A model generated the notes under the pieces. That model searched no databases. It was not told the origin of the DNA and worked only from the letters and a program-made list of their open reading frames with translations. The translations under genes were made by a program, and so were the position numbers. DNA of 64,000 nucleotides from an uncultured Roseobacter sp. (GTDB lineage Bacteria; Pseudomonadota; Alphaproteobacteria; Rhodobacterales; Rhodobacteraceae), in assembly GCF_947491795.1 (NCBI RefSeq), contig NZ_CANLKW010000001.1:62001-126000 (forward strand). The letters are read 5' to 3'. Each line of letters opens with the position of its first letter. Position 1 is the stretch's first letter. Of this stretch, positions 62,269 through 64,000 are shown one piece after another.

Positions 62269-64000
62269 ATGGCTGCCTTCAACCTAAATAATTTGCCTTC
62301 CGAAAAAATTGTTGAACTCTCAGCGTTGGCTAGAGCTTCATATGGAAACGAGTTGCCGCCTCCTGGTTGGACAACCCTTACGGGTAGCGCGTTAGGGTTC
62401 GTTGAGGGTTCCAATACTGGAACATATGCGGGGGATACCTTTCAGGGAAGCTCGAATTGGGCTGGTGCGCCTGCCGCTCGAGTCTACAAGAAGGGCACTG
62501 AAATCACAATTTCATTCCGTGGTACAGACAGTATAGCTGACTATTCACAGTATCCCGATATTCTGAGCAACAACTACATCAACGCTTTCACTTCGTTTTT
62601 GGATTCCGTGGCAGAGTATATGGCGAATGAAGTAAATGGCATAAGTAAAGTGAATGTGGTTGGGCATAGTTTGGGCGCAGCTGCTGCGAACATCTTGAGA
62701 AACTTATCCGCAACCCAGAATGATGGGGCGTTTGATAATGCAACTTATCTGACTATCGCAACGCCGAAGGTCTCGACCAATCCTGATATTCTAAATATTG
62801 GTTTTGAAAACGACTGGGTATTCAAAGCAATCCCAAGAAATTCACCCTTTTCTCCAGATATTTTTTCGTCAACTACTGACAACATCATTTATTACGATGA
62901 TGAATATGCCGCTTCAAATTGGCCTGGTAGTTTGTTTGATTTTACTGACGTTTCGGCACACGGTCGAGGCCTTTATGTTGAATCGATAGGGCGAATTACT
63001 AGTTCCGTATTTTACGAGGAAATGGATCGAGATAGTACAATTATTGTCGTTGCTACGGATGCTCAAGTTTCGAACAAAGATACGTCAACTTCCGATCATT
63101 TTGGAAGCGATGCATTCTTTGTGGGGCGCGACGCGGACGACGATATCTTGGGTGGCAATGGCATAGACAAAATCGACGCTGCTGGTGGAAATGACATACT
63201 GCGCGGTGCAGCTGGAGACGACATACTTCGCGGCGGAAACGGCGACGACGAATTGTACGATGAGGCAGGGTTCGATCTGCTGTTCGGCGGTGATGACGAT
63301 GATGTTGTTTACACTCTGAGAGACCTTGGTCCCGACAGTCAGAGTTACGATTACGACAGCGAGCCCCCCGAAACCGGATTCCTGACGGATGTCTATGATG
63401 GTGGAAAGGGTGAGGACACTCTTGAGATTGTTGAGTTCAATGAGGTTCGCGCAGGACTTGTTGATGGGGAACTGGCATTCGCACTCGGAAGCGCTGAGAT
63501 TGGTGCGGTAGATCTTGCATTTAATTTCGAAGTTCTGAACAACGCTGAGATTATTGACTTTACGGCATTGGATGGTGGCTTCACTTACGACGGGGTCCAG
63601 TCAACGGTCTCCGCGGCAGGAAGTACGGTTAAGCTGAATAACCACGGCAGTATCACTGGCAGCGAAGACACAGATATCTTCAATTTGGGAAGTAACCCGG
63701 TCACGATTAACGGAGGCGGTGGTGACGACACCTTCATAGGCGGCGACGGTTCAGTTCTGCGGGGTGGAAACGGTGCCGACACCTTTTTCGGTGGTTTGGG
63801 CGCTGTAATAGACGGTGGTTCCGGCAACGACGTAATCACAAGCGGAGGCGGTGGGTCAACGCTCTCCGGGGGAACAGGAGCTGACACGATTTCAGCTCTG
63901 TCCGGAGATGCCCTGTCTGGCGACGCAGAAGACACGCTGACCTTGGAAGGTATTCAGATTTCCGGTGATGATGTGATGTTCGGAATGGACGGGTCCTATC
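62269..64000 (+). CDS. Class 3 lipase with RTX repeats (3' end outside window)
   Basis: At least 577 aa and open at the window edge. Residues 1-210 are a class 3 lipase: ITISFRGTDSIADYSQYPD (oxyanion region) and VNVVGHSLGAAAAN with the catalytic serine at about residue 133. From about residue 285 come calcium-binding RTX nonapeptides (GGNGIDKIDAAGGNDILRG, AAGDDILRGGNGDDEL), then a beta domain, and a second RTX block from about 480 (GGGGDDTFIGG, GGNGADTFFGG). RTX proteins are exported by type I secretion through a C-terminal signal not in view. No signal peptide is present, as expected. It follows the ankyrin protein by 17 nt with AGGAG before ATG 62269. Confidence 0.88.
   Translation, partial: MAAFNLNNLPSEKIVELSALARASYGNELPPPGWTTLTGSALGFVEGSNTGTYAGDTFQGSSNWAGAPAARVYKKGTEITISFRGTDSIADYSQYPDILSNNYINAFTSFLDSVAEYMANEVNGISKVNVVGHSLGAAAANILRNLSATQNDGAFDNATYLTIATPKVSTNPDILNIGFENDWVFKAIPRNSPFSPDIFSSTTDNIIYYDDEYAASNWPGSLFDFTDVSAHGRGLYVESIGRITSSVFYEEMDRDSTIIVVATDAQVSNKDTSTSDHFGSDAFFVGRDADDDILGGNGIDKIDAAGGNDILRGAAGDDILRGGNGDDELYDEAGFDLLFGGDDDDVVYTLRDLGPDSQSYDYDSEPPETGFLTDVYDGGKGEDTLEIVEFNEVRAGLVDGELAFALGSAEIGAVDLAFNFEVLNNAEIIDFTALDGGFTYDGVQSTVSAAGSTVKLNNHGSITGSEDTDIFNLGSNPVTINGGGGDDTFIGGDGSVLRGGNGADTFFGGLGAVIDGGSGNDVITSGGGGSTLSGGTGADTISALSGDALSGDAEDTLTLEGIQISGDDVMFGMDGSY

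Noticed and set aside
29346..64000. A second copy of the tRNA-Leu 3' end as right attachment site
   Set aside because: Searched by eye for TTCGAGTCC and CACCCGCACCA words; none was found, so the right end lies outside or the core is too short to see.

Overview
The window looks like part of a roseobacter-type alphaproteobacterial chromosome (Rhodobacterales). The evidence is a GC-rich core with the DMSP lyase DddP, a BioY biotin transporter, VPLPA-CTERM surface proteins, a glnB-glnA pair, DUF6314 and Hint-domain proteins, and a lone fliG. The genus cannot be fixed from sequence reading alone.

Positions 1-29261 are mostly ordinary core genome. In order they hold acnA (partial), a DUF1223 protein, a lipid A type acyltransferase, fliG, a TPR protein, purB, bioY, a hydrolase-OsmC fusion, an SGNH-like protein, an EamA exporter, a PQQ-type sugar dehydrogenase with a diheme cytochrome c, a GGDEF protein, dddP, a DUF3445 heme demethylase-like gene, a UPF0029 gene, two tandem VPLPA-CTERM paralogs, a DUF900 hydrolase, glnA-glnB, nnr and a Hint protein. 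Two features break the pattern. One is a pair of near-identical intergenic repeats (12597-12662 and 16722-16787), each holding four GTCGGT units spaced exactly 11 nt. The other is an AT-richer two-gene insert (16876-18818) that joins a DndB-like DGQHR protein to a HEPN-like protein carrying an R-x6-H motif.

At tRNA-Leu(TAG) (29262-29345) an accessory region begins and runs at least to about 59.8 kb. A large serine recombinase abuts the tRNA, and its frame runs antisense through the whole tRNA gene. Next come a VirD4/TraG-like coupling protein with small membrane proteins but no visible relaxase, a second serine recombinase, and a low-GC block rich in candidate defence genes and IS remnants. 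That block holds a 1039-aa P-loop NTPase with C-terminal ankyrin repeats, an H-NS-like silencer, several orphan genes, and a tightly overlapping four-gene operon: N6-adenine methyltransferase-like, double-GHKL sensor ATPase, response-regulator-like, and ComEC-type metallo-beta-lactamase fold. An ardA-parB cassette, typical of conjugative leading regions, follows.

The last 4 kb carries a glycosyltransferase, an ankyrin lipoprotein-like gene, and directly downstream of it a class 3 lipase with RTX repeats that runs off the window. This arrangement resembles an effector-immunity pair.

The best candidates for undescribed systems are the four-gene MTase/GHKL/REC/MBL operon (50429-55475), the DGQHR-HEPN pair (16876-18818), the P-loop-ankyrin gene (41408-44527) and the 11-nt phased intergenic repeat. 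All functional statements rest on motif recognition by eye. No database search was run.
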